Origin: Brevundimonas sp.
GTDB taxonomy: Bacteria > Pseudomonadota > Alphaproteobacteria > Caulobacterales > Caulobacteraceae
DNA length: 5,010 bases
Assembly (NCBI GenBank): GCA_031119155.1
Contig: JAVHYH010000225.1
Location: 1 to 5,010 of the forward strand
Direction of reading: 5' to 3'
The notes below the pieces were generated by a model. It did no database searches. It saw only the letters and a program-made list of their open reading frames with translations, and was not told the origin of the DNA. Made by a program: the position numbers and the translations under genes. Shown in pieces: positions 1 to 4,736 of the stretch. Numbering within the stretch: the stretch's first letter is position 1; each line of letters opens with the position of its first letter.

Positions 1-1
1 G

Positions 2-442
2 CCTCAGCCGCCCCGGCCCCAGCCGCGCCCGCCCGCGGAACGACCCCAGCCCGGCTTCAACCCGGACGCCAACGCCGGCGACCTGCGCCCCAGCCCGAAC
101 AGCGGCCGTCGTCCGCCCGCCACCGGCGGCGGCGCCACCGGCAACGCGCCCCGCACCCTCGGTCGCGCCTCGCTGCAGGCGCTGGCGGGTCAGATCCAGA
201 ACAACTGGGATGTGCCCTGCGACCTGCCCGGCGGACGCGACGCGACCATCGCGGTGCGCCTGACGCTGGACGAGCGCGGCCGCCTTGTCGGCCCGGCCCG
301 CGCCAGCCATTCGAACCGGGCCATCGCCGACGGCGTTGAGAGAGCGATCCGGGCTTCCGTGCCGTTCGACATGCCTCCGGGCTACGAACAGCAGGAAGTC
401 ACCATGTCGTTCCGCACCGCCACGATGTGCGCGAACCGCTGA
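2..442 (+). CDS. tolA: TolA C-terminal part (5' end outside window)
   Basis: The frame is open from the window edge to a TGA at 440-442, giving 146 visible residues. Residues 1-53 are a Pro/Gln/Arg/Gly-rich low-complexity linker, as expected for the periplasm-spanning middle of TolA or TonB-like proteins. Residues 55-146 look like the compact C-terminal TolA/TonB-type domain: a helix with QIQNNWDVP, beta strands ATIAVRLTLDERGRLVG, a helix ending AIRASVPFDMP, and a last strand EVTMSFRTA. In the Tol system TolA is anchored in the inner membrane with TolQ and TolR, and its C-terminal domain contacts TolB and Pal. Two cysteines (73 and 143 of the visible part) could pair in the periplasm; that is inference. 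The assignment rests on fold-like features plus tolB lying immediately downstream. A TonB-family protein is the alternative on sequence alone, but the context strongly favours TolA. An internal ATG at 212 is not the start, because the domain extends upstream of it. Confidence 0.88.
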   Translation, partial: PQPPRPQPRPPAERPQPGFNPDANAGDLRPSPNSGRRPPATGGGATGNAPRTLGRASLQALAGQIQNNWDVPCDLPGGRDATIAVRLTLDERGRLVGPARASHSNRAIADGVERAIRASVPFDMPPGYEQQEVTMSFRTATMCANR

Positions 443-450
443 TGGAAACT

Positions 451-478
451 GACTGTCAGGCTTTCGGGCCTGAAAGTC
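451..478 (+). other. Hairpin in the tolA-tolB gap
   Basis: The arms GACTGTCAGGC (451-461) and GCCTGAAAGTC (468-478) pair over 11 positions with one mismatch (455/474) and enclose a 6-nt loop. It begins 9 nt after the tolA stop. No T-tract follows, so it is not a convincing intrinsic terminator. An mRNA-stabilising or processing hairpin, or a weak attenuator, between tolA and tolB is more likely. The structure is seen in the sequence; the function is inferred. Confidence 0.5.
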
Positions 479-547
479 GCCTCAATCACACCCAAGCTGG
501 TTCCGGTGACAGGCCGGGGCCAGACTGGTCCCAAACCGACCCGACCT

Positions 548-552
548 GGAGG
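548..552 (+). promoter_or_regulatory. tolB ribosome binding site
   Basis: GGAGG, a core Shine-Dalgarno match, lies 5 nt before the ATG at 558 and supports that start for tolB. Confidence 0.8.
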
Positions 553-557
553 TCTCG

Positions 558-1916
558 ATGCGTTTGAAAGTTCTGATGGTTTCGGCTGCAGTCCTCGCGG
601 CCTGCCTGCCGGGCGTAGTCGCGGCCCAGGCCCCGCAATCGCAGGAGCCGGATGTCATCGTCGATCAGGGCCGCATTCGCGCCTTCCAGATCGCCGTCGC
701 CAATTTCAACGGCCAGTACGGCTCCGAACTGTCGGGCGTGATCCGCTCCGACCTGCGCCGCACCGGCTATTTCGAGCCGCTGGATCCGGCCTCCTTTGTC
801 GAGACCGGCCTGACCCTGGCCAATGCGCCGAACTTCCCGCAGTGGACCTCCATCGGCGCCCAGGCGGTGCTGTACGGCTCGGTCACCCCGCGCTCGGACG
901 GCCGCAACGACTTCGGCTTCCGTCTGTACGACCCCTACCGCCAGTGCCAGCTGGTCTCGTACCAGTTCACCGCCACGCCCGAGCAGTGGCGCCGGATCGG
1001 GCACAAGATCGCCGACATGGTCTACTCCCGAATGACCGGCGAAAGCGGCCTGTTCGACAGCCGCGTGATTTTCGTCGCGGAAAGCGGCACCCAGCTGAAC
1101 CGCGTCTCGCGCCTCGCCATCTCGGATCAGGACGGCGTCAATCCGGAGTTCCTGACCGACGGCGAGGAGGTGATCATGTCGCCCCGCTTCTCGCTCACTG
1201 ATCCGAACGAGATCACCTATGTGGGGCTCGGCAAGGATTACAGCCGCATCTATCTCTACAATCTTCAGACCCTGCGCCGCGAAAGCCTCGGCGAGTTCGA
1301 CGGCCAGGTGCTGGCGCCGCGCTTCTCGAACGACGGCACGAAGATGGCCTTCTCGATCATCCGCAACGGCAACACCGACGTCTATGTGATGGACCTGTCG
1401 ACCCGTCAGGTGCGCCGGCTGACGACCGACCCGGGCATCGACACCTCGCCGTCGTTCAGCCCGGACAACAGCCAGATCGTCTTCACATCCGACCGTTCGG
1501 GCAGCGCCCGCCTCTACACCATGCGCGCCGACGGCTCGGGCCAGCGTCCGATCTCGCGCGGCGGCGGCATCTACACCGCCCCCAGCTGGAGCCCGCGTGG
1601 CGACCTGATCGCCTTCACCAAACAGGGCGGCGGCCGCTTCTCGACTGGCGTGATGAACACCGACGGCTCGGGCGAGCGCATCCTCTCGTCCAGCTATTTC
1701 GAGGAAGGCCCGTCCTGGGCGCCCAACGGCCGCTACCTGATGTTCTCCCGCCAGACCCCCGGCGGCGACACCCGCCTGTGGACGGTCGACCTGTCCGGCC
1801 GGGTGGTGAACCAGTCCGGCTACAGCGGGCGCGGCACCGATCCGTCGTGGTCGCCCCTGCTGGACGACGCCCCGGTCCGCCCCGGCTCGGGCGGTCCGGA
1901 CGCCTGTCCGAACTAG
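558..1916 (+). CDS. tolB: Tol-Pal system periplasmic protein TolB
   Basis: This 452-residue protein is slightly longer than typical TolB (about 430). TolB is a periplasmic protein that binds Pal, and whose N-terminus binds TolA, during outer-membrane constriction and maintenance. An N-terminal signal peptide (basic MRLK, then a hydrophobic run) probably ends near AAQA at residues 22-25. Residues 29-52 (PDVIVDQGRIRAFQIAVANF) correspond to the TolA-binding strand and the start of the N-terminal alpha/beta domain, which runs to about 165. The rest is a six-bladed beta-propeller with recognisable TolB/PD40 repeats: APRFSNDGTKMAFS at 253, SPSFSPDNSQIVFTSDR at 297, APSWSPRGDLIAFT at 341, GPSWAPNGRYLMFSRQ at 384 and DPSWSPL at 428. 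A short tail (435-452) ending DACPN extends past the propeller. The GGAGG at 548-552 supports the ATG. One oddity is LAAC at residues 13-16, which resembles a lipobox; TolB is normally soluble. tolA lies 115 bp upstream and pal downstream. Confidence 0.97.
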   Translation: MRLKVLMVSAAVLAACLPGVVAAQAPQSQEPDVIVDQGRIRAFQIAVANFNGQYGSELSGVIRSDLRRTGYFEPLDPASFVETGLTLANAPNFPQWTSIGAQAVLYGSVTPRSDGRNDFGFRLYDPYRQCQLVSYQFTATPEQWRRIGHKIADMVYSRMTGESGLFDSRVIFVAESGTQLNRVSRLAISDQDGVNPEFLTDGEEVIMSPRFSLTDPNEITYVGLGKDYSRIYLYNLQTLRRESLGEFDGQVLAPRFSNDGTKMAFSIIRNGNTDVYVMDLSTRQVRRLTTDPGIDTSPSFSPDNSQIVFTSDRSGSARLYTMRADGSGQRPISRGGGIYTAPSWSPRGDLIAFTKQGGGRFSTGVMNTDGSGERILSSSYFEEGPSWAPNGRYLMFSRQTPGGDTRLWTVDLSGRVVNQSGYSGRGTDPSWSPLLDDAPVRPGSGGPDACPN

Positions 1917-1942
1917 GGCTCCCGACCACAAGCGGAGCCTTT
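1915..1942 (+). terminator. Weak candidate hairpin terminator after tolB
   Basis: GGCTCC (1917-1922) and GGAGCC (1934-1939) form a perfect 6-bp stem around an 11-nt loop. It is extendable by a G-T and an A-T pair, overlaps the end of the tolB stop codon, and is followed by only three Ts. It is too short and too poor in T to be a confident intrinsic terminator. It could still reduce read-through into pal, which has its own promoter just downstream. Confidence 0.25.
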
Positions 1943-1964
1943 GGCTTCAATCCCGCGTTATCGT

Positions 1965-1976
1965 GATTGGCCAATC
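1965..1976. repeat. Perfect 12-bp palindrome GATTGGCCAATC upstream of the pal promoter
   Basis: GATTGGCCAATC equals its own reverse complement. It sits 13 nt upstream of the -35-like element of the predicted pal promoter, a suitable place for a dimeric regulator. A related motif, TTGGC-tt-CAATCC, lies at 1941-1953 in the same gap. The palindrome is seen directly; an operator role is a guess. Confidence 0.4.
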
Positions 1977-1989
1977 CGCCGGTGCGACA

Positions 1990-2018
1990 TTAACGACCAT
2001 ATACAGCAAAGCTAAATC
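1990..2018 (+). promoter_or_regulatory. Predicted sigma-73 (housekeeping) promoter for pal
   Basis: TTAACGA (1990-1996) lies 14 nt upstream of GCTAAATC (2011-2018). In Caulobacter the housekeeping consensus is TTGACGS, 10-14 nt, GCTANAWC. The -10 element matches at every position and the -35 differs at the third base, plus the weakly specified seventh. Transcription would start at about 2024, leaving a leader of roughly 30 nt before the pal ATG. This implies that pal can be transcribed independently of tolB. Confidence 0.65.
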
Positions 2019-2039
2019 GGGGCGCAGGCCCCGGCGCCC
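2019..2039 (+). other. GC-rich leader with two mutually exclusive hairpins before the pal RBS
   Basis: GGGGC (2019-2023) can pair with GCCCC (2028-2032). Alternatively GGGCGC (2020-2025) can pair with GCGCCC (2034-2039). The two share the same left arm and end just before the Shine-Dalgarno at 2042. Both are short. A high-GC background makes such pairs common, so a regulatory role is only a possibility. Confidence 0.3.
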
Positions 2040-2041
2040 AC

Positions 2042-2047
2042 AGGAGA
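2042..2047 (+). promoter_or_regulatory. pal ribosome binding site, deciding the start
   Basis: AGGAGA lies 8 nt before the ATG at 2056. It selects this ATG over an in-frame GTG at 1963, which would add 31 residues ahead of the lipoprotein signal peptide and lies upstream of the predicted promoter. Confidence 0.8.
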
Positions 2048-2055
2048 CGATCCAG

Positions 2056-2610
2056 ATGATCAAGACCACGACCCTCGTCCGCCTGGCCGCCGTTGGCGTG
2101 GCCGTCACCGCCATTGCGGCCTGTACGCCGCGCCGCCCGGTCGAAACCGGCACGGGCGAGGTCGCCCCGCCGACCAACCCGCAATATCCGTCGAACCCCG
2201 GCGGCGGCATCGACGGCGGCAACCTCGGCTCGGCCGCTCCGGGCTCGGAACAGGACTTCATCGTCAACGTCGGCGATCGCGTCTATTTCGACCTCGACAG
2301 CTACACCGTCCGTCCGGAAGCCCGTCCGCGTCTGGACGCCCAGGTCCAGTGGCTGCAACGCTACCCGGGCGTGACCGTCCGCATCGAGGGTAACGCCGAC
2401 GAACGCGGCACCCGCGAGTACAACCTGGCCCTGGGCGCCCGCCGCGCCGAGTCGGTCCGTACCTATCTGATCGAGCGCGGCATCCCCGCCGCCCGCATCG
2501 ACACCATCAGCTTCGGCAAGGAACGTCCGATCGCCGCCGGCTCGAGCGAGGAGTCGTGGGCCCGCAACCGCAACGCCCACACCGCCATCGTCTCGGGCGC
2601 CACGCGCTGA
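2056..2610 (+). CDS. pal: Peptidoglycan-associated lipoprotein Pal
   Basis: This 184-residue outer-membrane lipoprotein has an OmpA-like peptidoglycan-binding domain. It anchors the outer membrane to the cell wall and is the terminal partner of TolA and TolB. The signal peptide runs from MIKTTT through a hydrophobic stretch to lipobox IAAC, so C23 is the predicted lipidated residue. Residues 24-65 are a flexible Pro/Gly/Asn-rich tether. The OmpA-like domain covers about 67-180. It includes VYFDLDSYTVRPEA (76-89) and the family signature EGNADERGT (111-119) followed by LGARRAESV (126-134). By alignment with OmpA-family proteins, D115 and R130 are the likely diaminopimelate-contacting pair. E. 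coli Pal has His where this protein has Asn113. FGKERP at 153-158 is another Pal hallmark. The ATG was chosen because of its Shine-Dalgarno and because the lipoprotein signal begins there. The gene has its own predicted promoter and is closed by a strong terminator. Confidence 0.97.
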   Translation: MIKTTTLVRLAAVGVAVTAIAACTPRRPVETGTGEVAPPTNPQYPSNPGGGIDGGNLGSAAPGSEQDFIVNVGDRVYFDLDSYTVRPEARPRLDAQVQWLQRYPGVTVRIEGNADERGTREYNLALGARRAESVRTYLIERGIPAARIDTISFGKERPIAAGSSEESWARNRNAHTAIVSGATR

Positions 2611-2632
2611 TCGAAGGCTGAGAACGACAGGG

Positions 2633-2668
2633 AAGGGGCGTCGGCTGGACCGGCGCCCCTTTTCTTTT
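2633..2668 (+). terminator. Rho-independent terminator after pal
   Basis: GGGGCGTCGG (2635-2644) pairs with CCGGCGCCCC (2650-2659) across a 5-nt loop, with one T-G wobble and two more A-T pairs at the base. TTTTCTTTT (2660-2668) follows. It lies 22 nt after the pal stop. This is the clearest terminator in the window, and it separates tolB-pal from the downstream genes. Confidence 0.92.
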
Positions 2669-2681
2669 GAGAGCCGGGTCC

Positions 2682-2689
2682 GCAAAATC
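2682..2689 (+). promoter_or_regulatory. Possible -10 element for the DUF3667 gene
   Basis: GCAAAATC matches the Caulobacter-type -10 GCTANAWC at all but the third position and lies 28 nt before the ATG at 2718. The best -35-like sequence, TTGAGAG at 2667-2673, is only 8 nt upstream. That is shorter than the usual 10-14 nt, and it overlaps the terminator T-tract. The call is weak, but a promoter is expected here because a strong terminator lies just upstream. Confidence 0.28.
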
Positions 2690-2706
2690 GGGCTGATCCG
2701 GTCATT

Positions 2707-2711
2707 GGGGG
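2707..2711 (+). promoter_or_regulatory. Ribosome binding site deciding the DUF3667 start
   Basis: GGGGG abuts the first ATG (2712) with no spacer, but lies 6 nt before the second in-frame ATG (2718). Normal Shine-Dalgarno spacing therefore favours 2718. Confidence 0.55.
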
Positions 2712-2717
2712 ATGCGT

Positions 2718-3797
2718 ATGGATATCGAGGGTGCGGGCGGCGTCGTGACGGCCGGACTGGTCGCGGGGGCGATCGAGAAGCCGACCGGCAAGGCGGGCGA
2801 GGACCACACGGGACATTGTTCGGACTGCGGCGCCGAGACCTCGGGCAATTTCTGCTCGAACTGCGGCCAGCCGACCCATGTCCACCGCACCCTGCTGCAC
2901 CTGTTTGAGGAAGTGCTGCACGGCGTCATGCATTTCGACGCCCGCATCTGGCGCACCCTGCCGCTGCTGGCCTTCAACCCCGGCAAGCTGACCCGCGAGT
3001 GGATCCACGGCCGGCGGACCCGCTACGTCTCGCCGCTGGCGATGTTCCTGTTCACGGTCTTCATCACCTTCTTCGCCCTCAGCTTCGTGCACATGCCGGA
3101 GTCCGGCTTCCACCCGGTCAACACGGTCGCCGGTGAAGAGGGCGCGGCCGAGTTCGAGCGGGGGCGTCAGGAGATCGCCGCCGCCCGCGCCCAGGCGACG
3201 ACCCCCGGCGACAAGGCGGCGCTGGATGTCGCAGACGGCGTCCTGGCGGGGATCAGCAAGAAGGACGAGGGCGCCGCCACCGCGCATGCCGGCGGCGTGG
3301 ATTCGGACAGCTGGCAGGGGGCGGTCAGTGAGATCGCCAACGATGTCTACACTGATCCGAATACCGGTCCGGGGGCCAAGAAGGTCGCCAAGAAGATGAT
3401 GAACCCCGACCTGGCGATCTACAAAATCCAGCAGACCTTCTACAAATTCGCCTTCCTGCTGGTGCCGCTGTCCATCCCCTTCATGGCCCTGCTGTTCCTG
3501 TGGCGGCGCAAGACCACCCTCTATGATCACGGCGTCTTCGTCCTGTATTCGCTGACCTTCGTGGTTCTGGTCGGCCTCATCGCCATCGGCCTGGGCTTCA
3601 TCCATCCGGTGCTGGGCGGCCTGGCGTGGTTCGCGATCATCTTCGGCCTGCCGGTCCACCAGTTCGCCCAGCTCAAGGGCGGCTATGAGCTCGGCTGGTT
3701 CTCGACGATCTGGCGGTTCTTCTTCCTGCAGAACTTCTGCTGGATCATCGTCGGCCTGTTCGTCACGGCGATCGTCTATCTGGCGGTGGGCGTCTGA
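2718..3797 (+). CDS. DUF3667-type membrane protein with N-terminal zinc ribbon
   Basis: This 359-residue protein (361 if the ATG at 2712 is used) has no assigned biochemical function. Near the N-terminus is a four-cysteine zinc ribbon, CSDCG then CSNCG (C34, C37, C46, C49). A conserved-looking block follows, with LLHLFEEVLHGVMHFD, RIWRTLPLLAFNPGKLTREW and HGRRTRYVSPLAMFLF at about 59-112. I recognise this from proteins annotated DUF3667. Predicted membrane spans are about 104-124, 242-262, 273-293, 296-313 and 339-357. Between the first and second lies a roughly 115-residue charged, Ala/Gly-rich loop. Positive-inside reasoning (the RRTR and WRRK clusters) puts the zinc ribbon in the cytoplasm and the large loop in the periplasm. 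It lies between the pal terminator and cpoB, on the same strand, but is not a known Tol-Pal component. A link to envelope maintenance is only guilt by association. Codon use resembles that of its neighbours, though GGG codons seem somewhat more frequent. Confidence 0.85.
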   Translation: MDIEGAGGVVTAGLVAGAIEKPTGKAGEDHTGHCSDCGAETSGNFCSNCGQPTHVHRTLLHLFEEVLHGVMHFDARIWRTLPLLAFNPGKLTREWIHGRRTRYVSPLAMFLFTVFITFFALSFVHMPESGFHPVNTVAGEEGAAEFERGRQEIAAARAQATTPGDKAALDVADGVLAGISKKDEGAATAHAGGVDSDSWQGAVSEIANDVYTDPNTGPGAKKVAKKMMNPDLAIYKIQQTFYKFAFLLVPLSIPFMALLFLWRRKTTLYDHGVFVLYSLTFVVLVGLIAIGLGFIHPVLGGLAWFAIIFGLPVHQFAQLKGGYELGWFSTIWRFFFLQNFCWIIVGLFVTAIVYLAVGV

Positions 3798-3820
3798 TCG
3801 CCTTGCGACCGCCCCAAATC

Positions 3821-3825
3821 GGTGA
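3821..3825 (+). promoter_or_regulatory. Weak ribosome binding site for cpoB
   Basis: GGTGA can pair with the UCACC part of the 16S rRNA 3' end and lies 11 nt before the ATG at 3837. Because GGTGA is the downstream part of the full Shine-Dalgarno, this spacing is on the long side. The site argues mildly against the overlapping GTG at 3822. Confidence 0.4.
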
Positions 3826-3836
3826 AAGCTAGTCCC

Positions 3837-4736
3837 ATGCCCAAGCTCCTGATCTCCGTGTCCCGCAAGACCCTCATCTCCGTCATCGGCGTGGTGATGA
3901 TCGCCGGCACGACCACGGTCGTCGCCCAGACCGTGCCGATGGAGCCGATCCAGTGGGACAAGCGCCGGCTGGATCAGCTGGACCGCAACGTCCGCCGCCT
4001 CGAGCGCGCCGTGACCCAGCGCAACGCCGCCGGTCAGCCCGTGCTGGTCGAGCCCGATCCCGAGGTCATCGCCCTGCAGGGCCGGATCGAGCTGATGGAT
4101 CGCCGCCTGCAGGATCTGGAATCGACCGTCCAGCGCGTGAACGGCGACCTCGAACGCCTGACCTTCGCCGTGGACGAGGGCAAGCGGGACAACGCCGCCC
4201 TGTCCACCCGCCTGCGCGAGTCCGAGGGCCGGGTCCGCAGCATGGAGCAGGCCGCCGCTCGCGAGAACGAACTGAACTCGCCCATCTCCAGCACCTCGCC
4301 GACCGGCGACCCGGCCCGCGACCTGACCGCCGCCGTGCGTCTGGCCGCCACCGATCCGGCGCTCGGCGACCGCGCCCTGCAGACCGTGACCCTCGCCTGG
4401 CCGGATACGCCCCAGGCCCGCGAGGCCTTCAGCCGCCTCGGCGACCTGCGCGTCTCGGACGGCGATTTCGACAATGCCGTGCGCGCCTATTCCTCGGCCC
4501 TGCGCGGCTGGCCGACCACGCCCTGGGCCCCGGCCACGACGCTGGAGCTGGCCAACGCCCTGAACTCCGCCGACCGCAAGACCGATGCCTGCGGAGCCCT
4601 GACCGAGTTCACCAACCGCTACGCCGCCACCGCCTCGGCGACCCAGCGTACCCGCGCGACCGAGCTGGGCACGCGCTTCGCCTGCGCCGCCCCTCGCGCG
4701 CCGGCCGCCCGCGCCCCGGCCCGGCGTCCCGGCTGA
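3837..4736 (+). CDS. cpoB: Tol-Pal system protein CpoB/YbgF (coiled coil plus TPR)
   Basis: This 299-residue periplasmic protein has a signal peptide with K3/R10/K11, then a hydrophobic run 12-29, with likely cleavage after VVA (A30). Two coiled-coil stretches follow: RRLDQLDRNVRRLERAV (43-59), and a longer one at about 77-142 with LQGRIELMDRRLQDLEST. These match the YbgF trimerisation region. The C-terminal part, about 160-282, is helical TPR-like: AREAFSRLGDLRVSDGDFDN, then AVRAYSSALRGWPTTPWAP, then KTDACGALTEFTNRY, which resembles the ACATLEE..KRYP ending of YbgF proteins. The first repeat looks degenerate. An Ala/Arg/Pro tail (284-299) ends the protein. In E. coli, CpoB modulates TolA and PBP1B activity during constriction. 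The ATG at 3837 was preferred because a GGTGA at 3821-3825 precedes it. A GTG at 3822 would add five residues but lies inside that element. The stop overlaps the proposed tilS start. Confidence 0.9.
   Translation: MPKLLISVSRKTLISVIGVVMIAGTTTVVAQTVPMEPIQWDKRRLDQLDRNVRRLERAVTQRNAAGQPVLVEPDPEVIALQGRIELMDRRLQDLESTVQRVNGDLERLTFAVDEGKRDNAALSTRLRESEGRVRSMEQAAARENELNSPISSTSPTGDPARDLTAAVRLAATDPALGDRALQTVTLAWPDTPQAREAFSRLGDLRVSDGDFDNAVRAYSSALRGWPTTPWAPATTLELANALNSADRKTDACGALTEFTNRYAATASATQRTRATELGTRFACAAPRAPAARAPARRPG

Noticed and set aside
443..557. Search for a tolB promoter in the tolA-tolB gap
   Set aside because: I saw no credible GCTANAWC or TTGAC pair. tolB is most simply transcribed with tolA.
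486..1931. Long open frame on the minus strand opposite tolB
   Set aside because: It mirrors the GC-biased codons of tolB, is rich in Arg/Ala/Gly/Val without a recognisable domain, and overlaps a firmly identified gene.
1963..2055. N-terminal extension of pal from the GTG at 1963
   Set aside because: It would place 31 non-signal residues before a clear lipoprotein signal peptide and start upstream of the predicted promoter. The ATG at 2056 has a good ribosome site.
443..2717. CcrM (GANTC) or CtrA (TTAA-N7-TTAA) sites in the gaps between genes
   Set aside because: GANTC occurs only within coding sequence, as far as I can see. TTAA at 1990 has no second half-site at the required spacing.
2463..3659. 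Long open frame on the minus strand across the end of pal and the DUF3667 gene
   Set aside because: It crosses two well-supported genes and the terminator, and its composition is typical of an antisense shadow in high-GC DNA.
3782..3813. Nested inverted repeat (GGCGGT with ACCGCC, and GGCG with CGCC) at the end of the DUF3667 gene as a terminator
   Set aside because: The arms are split by an uneven internal loop, part of it lies within coding sequence, and no T-tract follows.
3803..3835. Promoter for cpoB from TTGCGAC and GCTAGTCC
   Set aside because: The -10 matches the consensus at only six of eight positions, the spacing is too long, and the start site would fall at or after the cpoB ATG.
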